From: Eilatimonas milleporae
Lineage (GTDB): Bacteria; Pseudomonadota; Alphaproteobacteria; Sphingomonadales; Kordiimonadaceae
Direction: 5' to 3'
Length of the DNA: 64,000 bases
NCBI RefSeq assembly: GCF_003688555.1
Contig: NZ_REFR01000012.1
Location: 62,001-126,000, forward strand
In this document: positions 42,677 to 51,048 of the stretch, one piece after another
How the letters are laid out: the number at the start of each line of letters is the position of its first letter
Numbering within the stretch: position 1 is the stretch's first letter
Notes under the pieces: generated by a model
The model's input: only the letters and a program-made list of their open reading frames with translations
Database searches by the model: none
What the model was told of the DNA's origin: nothing
Position numbers and translations under genes: made by a program

Positions 42677-43330
42677 CTATTGGACGGTCTTGGAGCGTAC
42701 TGTTTGACCGGCGACCATAGACAAAGCCAGGTCGGCGACGTGTCGACCCTGCCACTTGGCTATAGCAAGCTCGTTCGCAGTTGGTAGGCGTGATCCATCG
42801 GCAGCGGACACTGTTGACGCACCATAGGGCGTGCCGCCGGATACTTCATCCAAGTTTGTCAATCGCTTCTCGCTATATGGGACGGTGGCGATGGTCATGC
42901 CAAAGTGCATGAGATTTATGAGTATCCCAAGCAGGGTTGTCTCCTGTCCCCCGTGTTGACTGCCAGTGCTAGTAAAAGCAGCTCCGATTTTTCCCACCAG
43001 CGCGTTAGACGCCCAAATTGCTCCGGTCTTGTCGAAAAAACTTGCCATCGGGCCGGCCATGCGGCCATAGCGCGTCGGAGACCCGACAATTATAGCGTCA
43101 TAGGCGGGCAGGGTGGCCATTTCGATCACAGGCACTACTCCAGCCTTGGTGCGATTGTGGTCGCTGGTGTCAGGCACGCGGCGCACGTCGACCTGCGCAC
43201 CCATCTCACCTACACCTTCTGCAACACCCTCTGCCAATGTTGCAGTATGTCCATAGCAACTATAATAAAGCACGAGTACCTTCGCTGTACTGTCATGATA
43301 TTGATCGCTGTCGTTCTGTGTTTGTGCCAC
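42677..43330 (-). CDS. wrbA: WrbA-type NAD(P)H:quinone oxidoreductase
   Basis: The 217-residue flavodoxin-like protein binds FMN through YYSCYGHTATLAEGVAEGV (the phosphate loop), GSPTRYGRMAGPM, and the STGSQHGGQETTLLG loop, all hallmarks of WrbA. It reduces quinones by two electrons. It lies between the VOC operon and iclR, with its own upstream region. Its size and motifs are ordinary. In an aromatic pathway it would recycle quinone intermediates. Confidence 0.93.
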   Translation of the reverse strand: MAQTQNDSDQYHDSTAKVLVLYYSCYGHTATLAEGVAEGVGEMGAQVDVRRVPDTSDHNRTKAGVVPVIEMATLPAYDAIIVGSPTRYGRMAGPMASFFDKTGAIWASNALVGKIGAAFTSTGSQHGGQETTLLGILINLMHFGMTIATVPYSEKRLTNLDEVSGGTPYGASTVSAADGSRLPTANELAIAKWQGRHVADLALSMVAGQTVRSKTVQ

Positions 43331-43664
43331 GAACTGTCTCCATTTTGTTGTGTTGGCTGATTTTTTGCGTGCAACTCTGCTTGCGTTGTCATGACTGCTT
43401 GTTGGCGGTCCACAACATCAATCAATGAAAATTATTTTGAAAATTGATTTCGCTTCATTAGAGTATTGGCCTTGAGCTTTCTGGAAGGTCTCCGCTGTTT
43501 TCATCTGGTTTCACGTTGCTAAGTGGCCGATTTTAGCTGCAGTCTCCGTCAACTGAGCCCGGTGGGTCAGGCCGGATCAGTGCATTTCATCATGATGAAA
43601 GACAGCATTTCTTTTTAAATCGAAGAAAATTTCACTATACGAAATTATTGAGGAGTACAAGGGC
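43331..43664. promoter_or_regulatory. wrbA/iclR divergent control region with palindromes
   Basis: No gene lies in this gap. It holds a perfect 16-bp palindrome TTTCATCATGATGAAA (43585-43600) and a tandem IclR-type pair: TTTT-TAAAT-CGAA at 43612-43624 and TTCA-CTATA-CGAA at 43631-43643, 19 bp apart. The second box also forms the exact dyad AATTTC/GAAATT (43628-43646). The position, 20 bases before the iclR ribosome-binding site, suits autoregulation. Confidence 0.55.
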
Positions 43665-44489
43665 ATGGCAAAGAAGGCGGTCATGGAAACAAGTCAACCA
43701 GAACCGCGCCGGGAGAGCATGGGCGGTCTGGAAAGAGGGCTTCGCGTCCTGCTGGCCTTTGATGGCGACGCGCCGTTTATGTCTTTGACTGATGTAGCGC
43801 AGAAAACCGGGCTTGCACCTGCGGTGGCCCGGCGATGTTTGCTTACGCTCCAAGATTTAGGGTTTGTCCATAATGACGATCGTCTGTTCCACTTAACGCC
43901 GCGGGTTTTGGAATTAGGGGCTGCTTTTTTGTCCTCTGCAAGTGTCGAAACACTCGTCGGTGATGCTTTACAGGCCTTTGCAGAGGAGACTAATGATTCG
44001 TCCTCTCTGACCGTTCTTCACGGTGATGATATTGTCTATTTAGCCCATGCTTCGGTTCGCAAACTCATGCGCCTTGAGGCACATGTTGGTAGCCGGTTCC
44101 CCGCTCACCCGACCTCGACAGGGCGTGTACTGTTTGCAGCTTTGTCAAATGACGATTTGGACTCTCGGCTTGCAAATATGAGCATTCAGGCGCTTACAGA
44201 AAAAACGGTGACGGACCGAAAGGAGCTTAGAGCCATAATGGAGCGGGCTCGCATTGACCAATATGCAGCTGTGGAAGATGAGCTTGCTTACGGCGTGGTG
44301 GCCCTGGGCGTGCCTGTTCGCAATCGGGACGGAAAAGTCATTGCTGCAATAAACAGCTCTGCGCATTCTAGCCAAATTAGCAAAGACCGACTTGTTGCGG
44401 AACGGTTAGATGATCTGCGCAAAATTGCTGACGAGATTGCAGAGCGACTCACTGCTTTTCCTGCACTTGAAAAAATGACCGAGATTTAA
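43665..44489 (+). CDS. IclR-family transcriptional regulator
   Basis: The 274-residue regulator has an N-terminal winged helix (about 25-85: GGLERGLRVLLAFDG, SLTDVAQKTGLAPAVARRCLLTLQDLGF) and a C-terminal GAF-like effector domain (AHVGSRFPAHPTSTGRVLFAALS, ELAYGVVALGVPVRNRDG). PcaR, PcaU and PobR of aromatic acid pathways belong to this group. The start ATG 43665 has GAGGAG eight to ten bases upstream. It is flanked by the wrbA and citryl-CoA-lyase-like genes and its own promoter has the tandem box, so it is the best candidate controller of the island. Confidence 0.92.
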   Translation: MAKKAVMETSQPEPRRESMGGLERGLRVLLAFDGDAPFMSLTDVAQKTGLAPAVARRCLLTLQDLGFVHNDDRLFHLTPRVLELGAAFLSSASVETLVGDALQAFAEETNDSSSLTVLHGDDIVYLAHASVRKLMRLEAHVGSRFPAHPTSTGRVLFAALSNDDLDSRLANMSIQALTEKTVTDRKELRAIMERARIDQYAAVEDELAYGVVALGVPVRNRDGKVIAAINSSAHSSQISKDRLVAERLDDLRKIADEIAERLTAFPALEKMTEI

Positions 44490-44520
44490 TTCAGCAGCTT
44501 TTCGCTGAATCATCGTTTTT
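44489..44520 (+). terminator. terminator of iclR
   Basis: The arms ATTCAGC (44489-44495) and GCTGAAT (44504-44510) are perfect inverted copies, followed by CATCGTTTTT. It overlaps the iclR stop codon and faces the convergent lyase gene. Confidence 0.6.
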
Positions 44521-44582
44521 GAAGGCAAGCCTAAAAGGCGAAGGCCGACTTTCACGTATTGATTCCCGAAAGACCAATGTGT

Positions 44583-45374
44583 TTACAAGGTACCTTCGCC
44601 GTCATAGTCGATGGCTTTAGCCGCTTGCCCGGACATGATGAACCCTATGGAGCGCCTGCTTTCCTCTTGGAGATGACCAATCAACCCAGCAGTGCGTGCC
44701 AAGATTGATATCCCTTTAAGAGCTTCTCGCGGAAATCCGACATCTAACATGACCGCTGGAATGGCGCCACTGACATTGATCGGGAGAGGGCGGCCCAACA
44801 CAGCCGGGATATGATCTTCAACAGCTTTGAGCGCTGTAATGTGTTTGTTTTCAATGCCATCTTCTTTCGCCATTGCAAGCAATAAATTAGCTCGCGGATC
44901 ACCGCCAGAATGTTGTGGGTGGCCAAAACCAGGTATAGCTGCTTTCACCTTTCGTAGATCGACAACCGCTTTTTCTGCGACAGCATCTATGCTTTGCCCA
45001 GTCGTCTCAGCTTCAATCACAATGTCGCTGATGAAAAGCCCAGCCCGTTCGGAACTGCCAAGCACAACGGAACCGCAGCCCAAAAGTCCTGCCGCCACGG
45101 CACCTTGAAAGGCTTCTGGCGCTGCGGCATACGTCATACGTGAGGCAATAACGCTTGGAACGAGGCCGTGCTCAGCAATGGCCGCAAGTGTTGCGTTAGC
45201 ATACCTCTTTTGGATTTCGGTCGGCTCTTCACCGGTGACGAGAAGCCAAAAATAACTCGTGAAGTCTATCTTTCCAATGATGTCTTCACAAAGATCGCGA
45301 CCTCGCACCATGATCGTCTCGGCATTTGACGTCGATATAGCCGTAAAATTTTGCTCTTGCTTGCCAATACGCAC
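44583..45374 (-). CDS. citrate-synthase-fold citryl-CoA lyase-like enzyme
   Basis: The 263-residue protein is the short citrate synthase/citryl-CoA lyase fold. It has IPGFGHPQHSGGDPRA (conserved His and Arg) and PINVSGAIPAVMLDVGFP; in most synthases the equivalent position has Asp (NVDG-type), here Ser. This supports lyase-like or altered chemistry: splitting a 3-hydroxy-3-carboxyacyl-CoA into acetyl-CoA and a 2-oxo acid. It is divergent from the CaiB-type CoA-transferase and shares its promoter region, so the transferase probably supplies the CoA-thioester. The start is a GTG with a weak ribosome-binding site (GAGGGAAAAG). Confidence 0.72.
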   Translation of the reverse strand: MRIGKQEQNFTAISTSNAETIMVRGRDLCEDIIGKIDFTSYFWLLVTGEEPTEIQKRYANATLAAIAEHGLVPSVIASRMTYAAAPEAFQGAVAAGLLGCGSVVLGSSERAGLFISDIVIEAETTGQSIDAVAEKAVVDLRKVKAAIPGFGHPQHSGGDPRANLLLAMAKEDGIENKHITALKAVEDHIPAVLGRPLPINVSGAIPAVMLDVGFPREALKGISILARTAGLIGHLQEESRRSIGFIMSGQAAKAIDYDGEGTL

Positions 45375-45473
45375 TATTTTGCTTTTCCCTCTGCTCGCTG
45401 CTGTGCAGCATATTTCAAACTGGATCGTTGCGAACGGTCTTTGAGTTAGAGAAGCAAAAGCTCAGACCATCAA

Positions 45474-45505
45474 TTCGCAAAACGAACTTGTTTTCGATAT
45501 TAGAA
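45474..45505. promoter_or_regulatory. tandem IclR-type boxes between the lyase and CoA-transferase genes
   Basis: Box 1, TTCG-CAAAA-CGAA (45474-45486), is a perfect match. Box 2, TTCG-ATATT-AGAA (45493-45505), matches seven of eight. They are 19 bp apart, within the divergent control region of the two genes. Confidence 0.65.
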
Positions 45506-45650
45506 GTTTCTATAGGCTTGTCAAACAGGATCGCTGAGAGATCGGTGGTCTTAAGCTGGGCGTTCTTTCGTGATGGCATTCATCGGTCTCGCTAAGGCCT
45601 TCGATGCCGGGGCGAATGGCGAGTGCGGTTACCCTTGGTAGGAGTGCAGT

Positions 45651-46778
45651 ATGACGAAGATCTTGGAAAATGTGACCGTCTTGGAGATGGGGACGTTCAT
45701 CACTGGTCCTGCTGCAGGTATGCTGTTGGCTGATCTTGGAGCGAATGTAATTAAGATCGAACAGCCAGGATCTGGCGACCCATTTCGATCATTCAAGGGC
45801 GGTCTATACAGCCCGCATTTCCAAACTTACAATCGAAACAAACGGTCGGTAACGCTGAATACAAAGCAGCCTGAAGACTTAGCCGCATTTGAAGAACTCA
45901 TTAGTTCCGCGGACGTCTTTATTCAGAATTTTAGGCCAGGCGTCGCCCAAAGGCTGAATGTCGGTCCAGAGCGTCTCCGCGCACTCAATGACAGACTTGT
46001 TTATTGCTCTATTTCGGGTTTCGGGTCAGATGGCCCTGATCAAAAGCGCCCAGCTTTTGACAGCGTAGCCCAGGCATCAAGTGGTTTTTTAAGGCTGCTT
46101 GTTAATCCGGAACATCCGCGCGTTGTGGGTCCTGCTATCGGGGATGCTGTGTCTGGTTTTTATGCTGCTTTGGGTATTCTTGCTGCACTTACAGAGCGTA
46201 CCAACACAGGTAAAGGGTGCTTGGTGGAAACATCCATGTTTGAGGCCATGTGCCACTTCAACTTAGATGATTTCACGCACTATTTCTCTGCCGACCAGGT
46301 AATGGGTCCCTACAGCCGTCCGCATGTATCGCAATCCTATGTTTTTGAGTGTTGTGATGGCGGGTGGATTGCCTTGCACATGTCGTCACCTCCGAAGTTT
46401 TGGGACAACTTAGCAATCGCAGTAGAGCAACCTGGCATGTTAAATCGTCCGGAATTTAAGGACCGGTTCGCTCGCATTGAACATTATGACGACGTCGTGT
46501 CGTTTCTAGCGCCCATATTTAGAAAGCGTCCCCGCGCGTATTGGACGGATAGACTGACAGACCTTGAAGTGCCCAATTCCGCGCTGAATACGCCGCAGGA
46601 TGTTATTGATAGCCCGCAGGGTAAGCACCTTCAGCTTTTGGTCGAAACATCACATCCAGAAATGGGCACATTTCGAACAATTAGGCCGCCACTATCCTTC
46701 GATGGCCAGCGCAGGCTGGACGTTTTAGCCCCGCCAACATTAGGTGAACACAATAAAGAGATTTTGAAGCGAGACTAG
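45651..46778 (+). CDS. CaiB/BaiF-family CoA-transferase (class III)
   Basis: The 375-residue CoA-transferase activates a carboxylic acid by CoA exchange through an aspartyl-CoA intermediate. Motifs are VTVLEMGTFITGPAAGMLLADLGANVIKIEQP at the start, NRNKRSVTLN, and the catalytic Asp165 in PAIGDAVSGFYA. Length is usual. ATG 45651 follows GGAG. The stop codon is formed by the TA target of an IS630-family insertion plus the first base of the element (TAG); past the element the target TA continues as TAA, so the original stop was TAA and the protein is unchanged. It is probably part of the divergent lyase/transferase unit under the IclR boxes. Confidence 0.88.
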   Translation: MTKILENVTVLEMGTFITGPAAGMLLADLGANVIKIEQPGSGDPFRSFKGGLYSPHFQTYNRNKRSVTLNTKQPEDLAAFEELISSADVFIQNFRPGVAQRLNVGPERLRALNDRLVYCSISGFGSDGPDQKRPAFDSVAQASSGFLRLLVNPEHPRVVGPAIGDAVSGFYAALGILAALTERTNTGKGCLVETSMFEAMCHFNLDDFTHYFSADQVMGPYSRPHVSQSYVFECCDGGWIALHMSSPPKFWDNLAIAVEQPGMLNRPEFKDRFARIEHYDDVVSFLAPIFRKRPRAYWTDRLTDLEVPNSALNTPQDVIDSPQGKHLQLLVETSHPEMGTFRTIRPPLSFDGQRRLDVLAPPTLGEHNKEILKRD

Positions 46779-47592
46779 AGCATTTTCCAACCTGATCGAG
46801 TCATTTTGGGTCCTATGTTGCGAGATTTGTGATTCATGATGATGGCTGGTGAGGGATGCCAGCGGCCATGGTCCAAGCCTTTTCCAATGATCTTCGAGCC
46901 TGGGTGATCGGGGCCGTTACTGAGCGACAATCGTGCTGTTCGGTTGCATGGATTTTCGGCGTTTCTCCGGCCACGGCGATCCGCTGGGTGGCCCAGTGAC
47001 GCAAGACGGGCCTCATTGAGCCGGCTCGTCAAGGCGGCGACAATCGCTCGCACCGGTTGGAAGCCTATGGCGGTGAGATCATCGCACTGATCGAAGAGAC
47101 GCAACACATTACCTTGGGCGAGATCGCCGCCCATCTGGAGAAGAACCATGGCGTGAAGGTGGTCAAGAACCGCATCTGGCGTCTGTTGGACCGGCGCGGC
47201 TGGACCTATAAAACCGCCCACGCCGCTGAACGGCAACGCGCCGATGTCCTGCGGCCTTCCTGGCTTATGTAGCGCACAGGTACTTGCCCCGACGCTGATG
47301 CCCGGTGACATCGTCATCACGGACAATCTGCCCGCCCACAAACCCGTCACCATTCGCCACGTCATAGAAGCCACGGGCGCGAAACTGCGTTTCCTGCCGC
47401 CATACAGCCCCGATTTCAATCCTATTGAGATCGCCTTCTCCAAGATAAAGGCGTTCCTCAAAAAGGCAGCAGTCTGCACCAAAGAGGATCTCTGGGAGGC
47501 CATCGCCCAAGCCATCTAAACCTTCACACTAGACCAATGCGTAAACTACTTCGCCGCAGCCTGATATGACTTCGAGTTATCGGAAAATGCTC
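46778..47592 (+). mobile_element. IS630-family insertion sequence (inactive, TA target)
   Basis: The ends GAGCATTTTCC (46778) and GGAAAATGCTC (47582-47592) are exact inverted repeats. Similar bases continue inwards (CGAGTCAT on the left, ATGACTTCGAG on the right). TA dinucleotides flank both ends (46776-46777 and 47593-47594), the duplicated target of the IS630/mariner group. It sits exactly in the stop codon of the CoA-transferase gene. Confidence 0.85.
46856..47519 (+). pseudogene. IS630-family transposase with stop, internal deletion and frame changes
   Basis: The ATG at 46856 starts an N-terminal helix-turn-helix region (VSPATAIRWVAQ) with a TGA stop in place of a Trp or similar. The frame continues through HRLEAYGGEIIALIEETQHITLGEIAAHLEKN and [11 protein letters not shown]. 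After [13 protein letters not shown] the central part of the protein is missing, including the first catalytic Asp. The sequence resumes in another frame with [21 protein letters not shown] (second Asp) and [19 protein letters not shown] (catalytic Glu). It cannot be functional. Confidence 0.85.
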
Positions 47593-47971
47593 TAACGCTG
47601 AGCCCCAGAAACCCGCCGCCTATTCTGGGCGTTTTCTGACTGGTTGCGACTTCGGTCTCATCGCATATGTTCATTTGTCCTTCGAAAAACTTCGGCTTAA
47701 CCGGGCTCTTAAGTTGGCAACCGAGGAACCAAAAGATCTTGGTCATTGCGCCTCTCTTGGTTGGTCTTGACGTCAGTGGCACATTCGCACTTTTTGCCGG
47801 CTTTTATTGTGCCGGCCCAAATCATCTCGTAAAAAATATCAATAAATTCGTTATTCGAACTTGACTTCGATTTTCGAAACAATAAGCTCGGACGCTGACG
47901 CAGCATGATGGGTTGGTTCCGACGCAGATGTGTTGCGTGTTGCGCAGCAGGGATTAAAGGGGGGGATCCAA
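47593..47971 (+). promoter_or_regulatory. CoA-transferase terminator and TonB receptor promoter region with tandem IclR-type boxes
   Basis: No gene is supported. A hairpin (CCCAGAA at 47604-47610, TTCTGGG at 47623-47629, then CGTTTTCT) would terminate the CoA-transferase transcript. Boxes TTCG-TTATT-CGAA (47847-47859) and TTCG-ATTTT-CGAA (47866-47878) are both perfect and 19 bp apart. They are about 95 bases upstream of the receptor start and are the best copy of the motif in the window. Confidence 0.65.
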
Positions 47972-50158
47972 ATGACCTGTCAGCTTCACTTACGGCGTAT
48001 ATTGATGGCTTCGTCCGTCATTGCTGCCGGGCTATCGAGCAACCACGCATTCGGTCAAACAGCTGACAATCCCGGATTTGTCGTGGAAGAAATCTTTGTG
48101 ACAGCGCGGAAGCGGGCTGAGAGCCTGCAAGATATTCCGGCAGCGGTTGCGGCCTATTCAGAGACAACGATCCAATCCGCCGGCATCGAGCGCCCGTCAG
48201 ACTTCATCAATCTTACGTCTAATGTTCAACTGGTTGAAACGCAAAACGCTGGCAACGCTTTTGTTGTCGTTCGCGGCATCTCACAGGCCCGAAACTCTGA
48301 ACCCTCAGTGGCCGTCATCATAGACGGTGTTCAACAAGTCAATTCAGCGCAATTCAATCAAGAGCTGTTTGACATTCAGCAGATCGAAGTTCTGAAAGGC
48401 CCGCAAGGCGGACTGTATGGTCGCAATGCTATTGGCGGCGCCATCGTGATTAAGACCAAGCAACCTAGTGATGTATTGGAGGGACGGGTCCAGGCAGGGG
48501 TCGACAACGGCTTCGGCTATACCTTGCGTGGTGCGTTGAGTGGTGGACTGACGGATAACCTATTCTTTCGAGTATCCGGCTCACGCGTTGATACAAACGG
48601 ATACATCCCTAACACCTTTTTGGGTGAGGACGCCGATCCATACGAAGATACGTCCTTCCGAGGGCGGTTGGTTTGGCAGGCTTCGGACAATCTGGAGATT
48701 GACTTAAGGGCATATGTTGGTCTGCTGCGGACCCAGTCCCTGTACTTCAACATCACGAATGACGTGAACGACACGAGTCTTCCTGTGCGGGTCAACAACA
48801 GAGGACAAAATGATCGGGATCTCTGGGGTACGTCGTTAAAGGTAACGTACGAAACAGACTATGGTACCCTGACGTCCGTCACAGCCTATGATTCCCTTGA
48901 GGAGATCTCCACCGGAGACGCCTTCGATTTTCTTCCCATCGAAGACTCTTTCTTTTTCGACCTCTTTGGTGTGGACTTTAACCAAAGCCAATTCACGGAT
49001 GTCACTGCATGGAGCGAAGACATTCGGTGGACTTCGCCCGCAGACCGCAAGTTTCGGTATATCGTAGGCGCCTATTTTGTTGGCACCGATCGGTTCATTT
49101 CCACTGGGAACATGGTCGATTTGGGCAACGGGGTTTTTCCTGTCTTCCGTGAGCCCAGCACCAACCCGCTAAACCCGCAATCGACATTTTTGGCTGATGA
49201 TCAAAATCAATTTGCATGGGCCGTATTCGCGAATACTTCTTATAGCATTCTGGATAACCTCGAAATTGATTTATCCCTGCGGTACGACAGAGATACACGG
49301 GAGAATACGACGCTGACACCGCCGGAGTTCTTGCCGAATATCCCAGGTTTCCCAGAAGCTGTGACCGGTGATGTACGTAAGCGTTCGTTTGACGATTGGC
49401 AGCCCAAAATTACCCTGACGTGGCAACCGACCCCGGATCTGACGCTATACGGAAGTTATGCCCGCGGTTTTCGTTCTGGCGGATTTAACCAAACCGGTGT
49501 CGGATCGGTTGCGGTCGCCAATGGGATCGTAGGCGTCAGTGATTTCTTTGAAGCGGAAACTGCCGACACGTTTGAGCTAGGTGCAAAGGCGGCGCTGTTT
49601 GATGGTCGTGTCCAGGCAAACATGGCAGCGTTCACGATCAATTCTCAAAACTCTTATTTCTTTGTTTTTCTAGCTGCTAACTCAACGCAGAATCTGGGAA
49701 TTGTTCCTGAGGCGCGCATCCAGGGCTTTGAGTTTGATGCGACAGCTGCCCTGACCGACTATCTCCGACTCAATGTCGGATTTGGTTTCACGGACAGCGA
49801 AATCGAAGAGTTCGCCGACGCAAGCCGTATTGGCAATCAAGTCCCCCTTGTATCTCGCACCACGCTGAACGTGGGTTTGCAATACAACCAACCCATCGGC
49901 AGCACGGATTTGGAGGTTATCTTTCGCGCGGATTATCGGCGGACTGGCAAAACGTGGTGGGACGTCGAGAACTCAACCGTCCGCAATCCAGTGAGCTTGG
50001 TGGATCTGCGCGGTGGCCTTACGGGACCGAATTGGCGCGTTGAGGGATTTACGAAGAACGCTTTTGACGAGCGATATAATGCTGAATTCTCTCCTGGAGG
50101 TTTTGTCTTCAAAGGCCGCCCACGTGTGTATGGTGTTGACGTCACCTTTGACTTCTAG
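47972..50158 (+). CDS. TonB-dependent receptor of the catabolic island
   Basis: The 728-residue outer-membrane receptor has a signal peptide (ILMASSVIAAGLSSNHAFGQ), a TonB-box-like VVEEIFVTARKR, a plug (VVVRGISQARNSEPSVAVIIDGVQQ, IEVLKGPQGGLYGRNAIGGAI), and a long beta-barrel ending VYGVDVTFDF. This is the sphingomonad-type group used for import of aromatic, sugar or xenobiotic ligands. ATG 47972 is preferred because AGGGGGGGA precedes it; the longer frame from 47930 lacks this. The gene lies under two perfect IclR-type boxes, so it is probably induced with the catabolic enzymes. Confidence 0.9.
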   Translation: MTCQLHLRRILMASSVIAAGLSSNHAFGQTADNPGFVVEEIFVTARKRAESLQDIPAAVAAYSETTIQSAGIERPSDFINLTSNVQLVETQNAGNAFVVVRGISQARNSEPSVAVIIDGVQQVNSAQFNQELFDIQQIEVLKGPQGGLYGRNAIGGAIVIKTKQPSDVLEGRVQAGVDNGFGYTLRGALSGGLTDNLFFRVSGSRVDTNGYIPNTFLGEDADPYEDTSFRGRLVWQASDNLEIDLRAYVGLLRTQSLYFNITNDVNDTSLPVRVNNRGQNDRDLWGTSLKVTYETDYGTLTSVTAYDSLEEISTGDAFDFLPIEDSFFFDLFGVDFNQSQFTDVTAWSEDIRWTSPADRKFRYIVGAYFVGTDRFISTGNMVDLGNGVFPVFREPSTNPLNPQSTFLADDQNQFAWAVFANTSYSILDNLEIDLSLRYDRDTRENTTLTPPEFLPNIPGFPEAVTGDVRKRSFDDWQPKITLTWQPTPDLTLYGSYARGFRSGGFNQTGVGSVAVANGIVGVSDFFEAETADTFELGAKAALFDGRVQANMAAFTINSQNSYFFVFLAANSTQNLGIVPEARIQGFEFDATAALTDYLRLNVGFGFTDSEIEEFADASRIGNQVPLVSRTTLNVGLQYNQPIGSTDLEVIFRADYRRTGKTWWDVENSTVRNPVSLVDLRGGLTGPNWRVEGFTKNAFDERYNAEFSPGGFVFKGRPRVYGVDVTFDF

Positions 50159-50178
50159 CCGGCTTTTTTCGTCCCCTT

Positions 50179-51020
50179 TAGGCTCATGACCTATTAATTT
50201 TTGGCCTTGTTAGAGAGGGTTGATCTATGCTTCCAGGTGTTGGAAGGAGTATTTACCATGAGCGAGCTGTATTATCTGAGTGCGGAACGGATTGAGCGTA
50301 TGCGTCCTTATTTTCCACTGGGGCATGGTGCCCCGTGTTGATGACCGGCGGATGATCGGTGGGATCATGCATGTGTTGAAGCGAGGCTTGCAATGGCGGG
50401 ATGCGCCGCAGGCGTATGGCTGCCACTAGACGCTCTATAACCGGTTCAAGCGCTGGAGTGAGATGGGCGTTTTTGACCGGATATTCATGGAGCTTTCCTC
50501 ACGGTGCATTGCTGAACAATTACAGATAGATGCCACGCACCTCAAGGCCCACCGGACGGCAGCCGGTCTGGCAAAAAAGGGGATGTTCCCCGCGACATTG
50601 GCCGGACAAAAGGTGGATTGAACTCAAAGCTGTGCGGTCTGCGATGGTAAGGAGCGACCTCGCTCGTTGTGCCTGACGCCAGATAATGCCACCGCCTTCA
50701 AGGGAACAGCCATGCTCGCTCCCCACCTACCACAGGCCCCCGAGCTGTTGGTCGACAAAGGCTATGATGCCGACTGGTTTAGGGGGCACCTGAAAGAGCG
50801 AGGCATCCAACCTTGTATTCCATCGAAGAGAAACCGGTTGAAGCAAATCGACTATGACAAGAGCCTGTATCGCCAGCGGTACAAGGTCGAGAATATGTTC
50901 GGTAAACTCAAGGACTGGCGTAGAATCGCAACATGATATTACCGGTGGTCCCATACTTTTATGGCAGCAATCAAAATCGCGGCCATCGTCATTGGGTGGA
51001 TTTAACGAGTTCTGAGCCTA
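50179..51020 (+). mobile_element. IS5-family insertion sequence (inactive)
   Basis: The left end TAGGCTCATGACCTATTAA (50179) and the right end, read backwards as TAGGCTCAGAACTCGTTAA (to 51020), form imperfect inverted repeats. A decayed transposase lies between. It marks the right border of the low-GC island, directly before fabI. Confidence 0.72.
50258..51005 (+). pseudogene. IS5-family transposase with frameshift and nonsense codons
   Basis: ATG 50258 has GGAAGGAG upstream and begins MSELYYLSAERIERMRPYFPL. A frameshift near 50325 is followed by PRVDDRRMIGGIMHVLKRGLQWRDAP. An in-frame TAG lies before TLYNRFKRWSEMGVFDRIF, and another stop after AGQKVD. The C-terminal half is still readable (LLVDKGYDADWFRGHLKERGIQPCIPSKRN, YKVENMFGKLKDWRRIAT) to the stop at 51005. 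It differs from the IS5-type remnants near 9.5-11.4 kb. Confidence 0.85.
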
Positions 51021-51048
51021 GAATGGGTGACTGTGATCTGGGGCGGTA

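Noticed and set aside
44489-44520. Another IclR-type box at the end of iclR
   Set aside because: The arms pair as a terminator stem with a T-run and lack the TTCG-N5-CGAA pattern.
47667-47864. 65-codon frame upstream of the island TonB receptor
   Set aside because: No family, no ribosome-binding site, overlaps the tandem operator boxes; treated as promoter region.
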